From Liopterus haemorrhoidalis (lineage: Eukaryota; Arthropoda; Insecta; Coleoptera; Dytiscidae), in contig OZ020625.1 of the NCBI GenBank assembly GCA_963971575.1, positions 248,001 through 312,000 of the forward strand: a stretch of DNA of 64,000 bases. The letters run 5' to 3'. This document shows positions 63,643 to 64,000 of this stretch, one piece after another (position 1 is the first letter of the stretch; each line of letters opens with the position of its first letter). A program made the translations under genes and the position numbers. The notes beneath the pieces were generated by a model. It saw nothing but the letters and a program-made list of their open reading frames with translations. It did not search any database and was not told the DNA's origin.

Positions 63643-64000
63643 TAGCGTTTCAGATGGATATTTATTGTTTAACAGCAGATTTACAAAATATTTCTTTAAA
63701 GCAGGAATTCGTTAACCGATATACGCATATAAAACTATCTTCAATTGGGTCTTGCATAAGAGAAACAGACTAACAGACACACAAATGGATATTTATTGTT
63801 TAAAAGCAATTCAAAATATATTTCTTTAAGGGGGGGGGTATGGTCAATTTCTTTAAAGCAGGAATTCGTTAACCGAGGTACGTACGTAAAAAATAACCTG
63901 GATTGGATCTTGGTTAAGAGAGACACAAACTAACGGACATACAGATGGATATTTATTGTTTAACAGCAGATTTACAAAATATTTCTTTAAAGCAGGAATT
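63643..64000 (+). repeat. Tandem repeat running off the window edge
   Basis: ATGGATATTTATTGTTTAA recurs at about 63655, 63786 and 63946. AAAGCAGGAATTCGTTAACC follows at 63700, 63857 and (cut) 63990. Units are about 130-160 bp and contain a CAGACTAACAGACACAC tract. A diverged unit lies at 8880-8950. Confidence 0.85.

Noticed and set aside
1..64000. A new multi-gene system or operon-like cluster
   Set aside because: No two adjacent intact genes exist. All recognised coding sequence belongs to transposons or retroelements, in degraded form.

Overview
The window looks like a gene-poor, AT-rich, repeat-saturated stretch of an animal nuclear genome, most likely an insect or another arthropod. That reading rests on the transposon families: a mauritiana-type (Mos1-like) mariner, Tc1/mariner DD41D elements, piggyBac, hAT, PIF/Harbinger-like and pogo relics, a Penelope-like GIY-YIG relic, non-LTR retrotransposon tails and tRNA-derived SINEs. 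No rRNA, intact tRNA, CRISPR array, operon or intact host gene was seen. The species cannot be named from this sequence.

Layout. 0-3 kb holds a satellite-like array (about 166 bp unit) with decayed monomers. A candidate first exon ending at a GTAAGT donor lies at 3.2 kb. 4-6.5 kb holds SINE-like repeats, a hairpin repeat and a tRNA-derived SINE with target-site duplication (TSD). 7.5-8.5 kb is tandem repeats. 9.1-10.05 kb is a rearranged DD41D element. 12-15.2 kb has two more tandem arrays. 15-17.6 kb has LINE C-terminal relics and an internally deleted hAT relic. 19.8-25.1 kb holds a hAT MITE, copies of a large composite repeat, a PIF-type MITE and a pogo-type element. 25.1-31.7 kb is a roughly 500 bp tandem array built around a hairpin derived from a LINE tail, interrupted by other elements. 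31.7-35 kb is a nested stack of MITEs, foldbacks and a SINE. 37-42.4 kb repeats many of these families. 43.5-48.6 kb holds MITEs, a Penelope-like relic split by a mariner, and a 5'-truncated LINE with a (TAAA)n tail. 49.2-50.5 and 61.7-63.0 kb carry the two longer DD41D elements. 51-58 kb holds piggyBac relics, MITEs and composite repeats. 58.6-59.1 kb is a decayed gene of a widespread arthropod family. 60.1 kb is a second hAT relic, and a tandem array runs off the right edge.

The genes do not form a pathway. Every protein-coding signal recognised is a transposon or retroelement protein, nearly always broken. The value of the window is its insertion history: several insertions show exact TSDs, some have an empty site elsewhere in the window, and at least three nested events can be ordered. 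I found no convincing new defence, mobile or metabolic system. The most unusual features are a LINE-tail hairpin that became the core of a tandem array, a DD41D derivative whose 3' end was copied inverted onto its other end, and a roughly 50 bp sequence word recurring in many otherwise different repeats.
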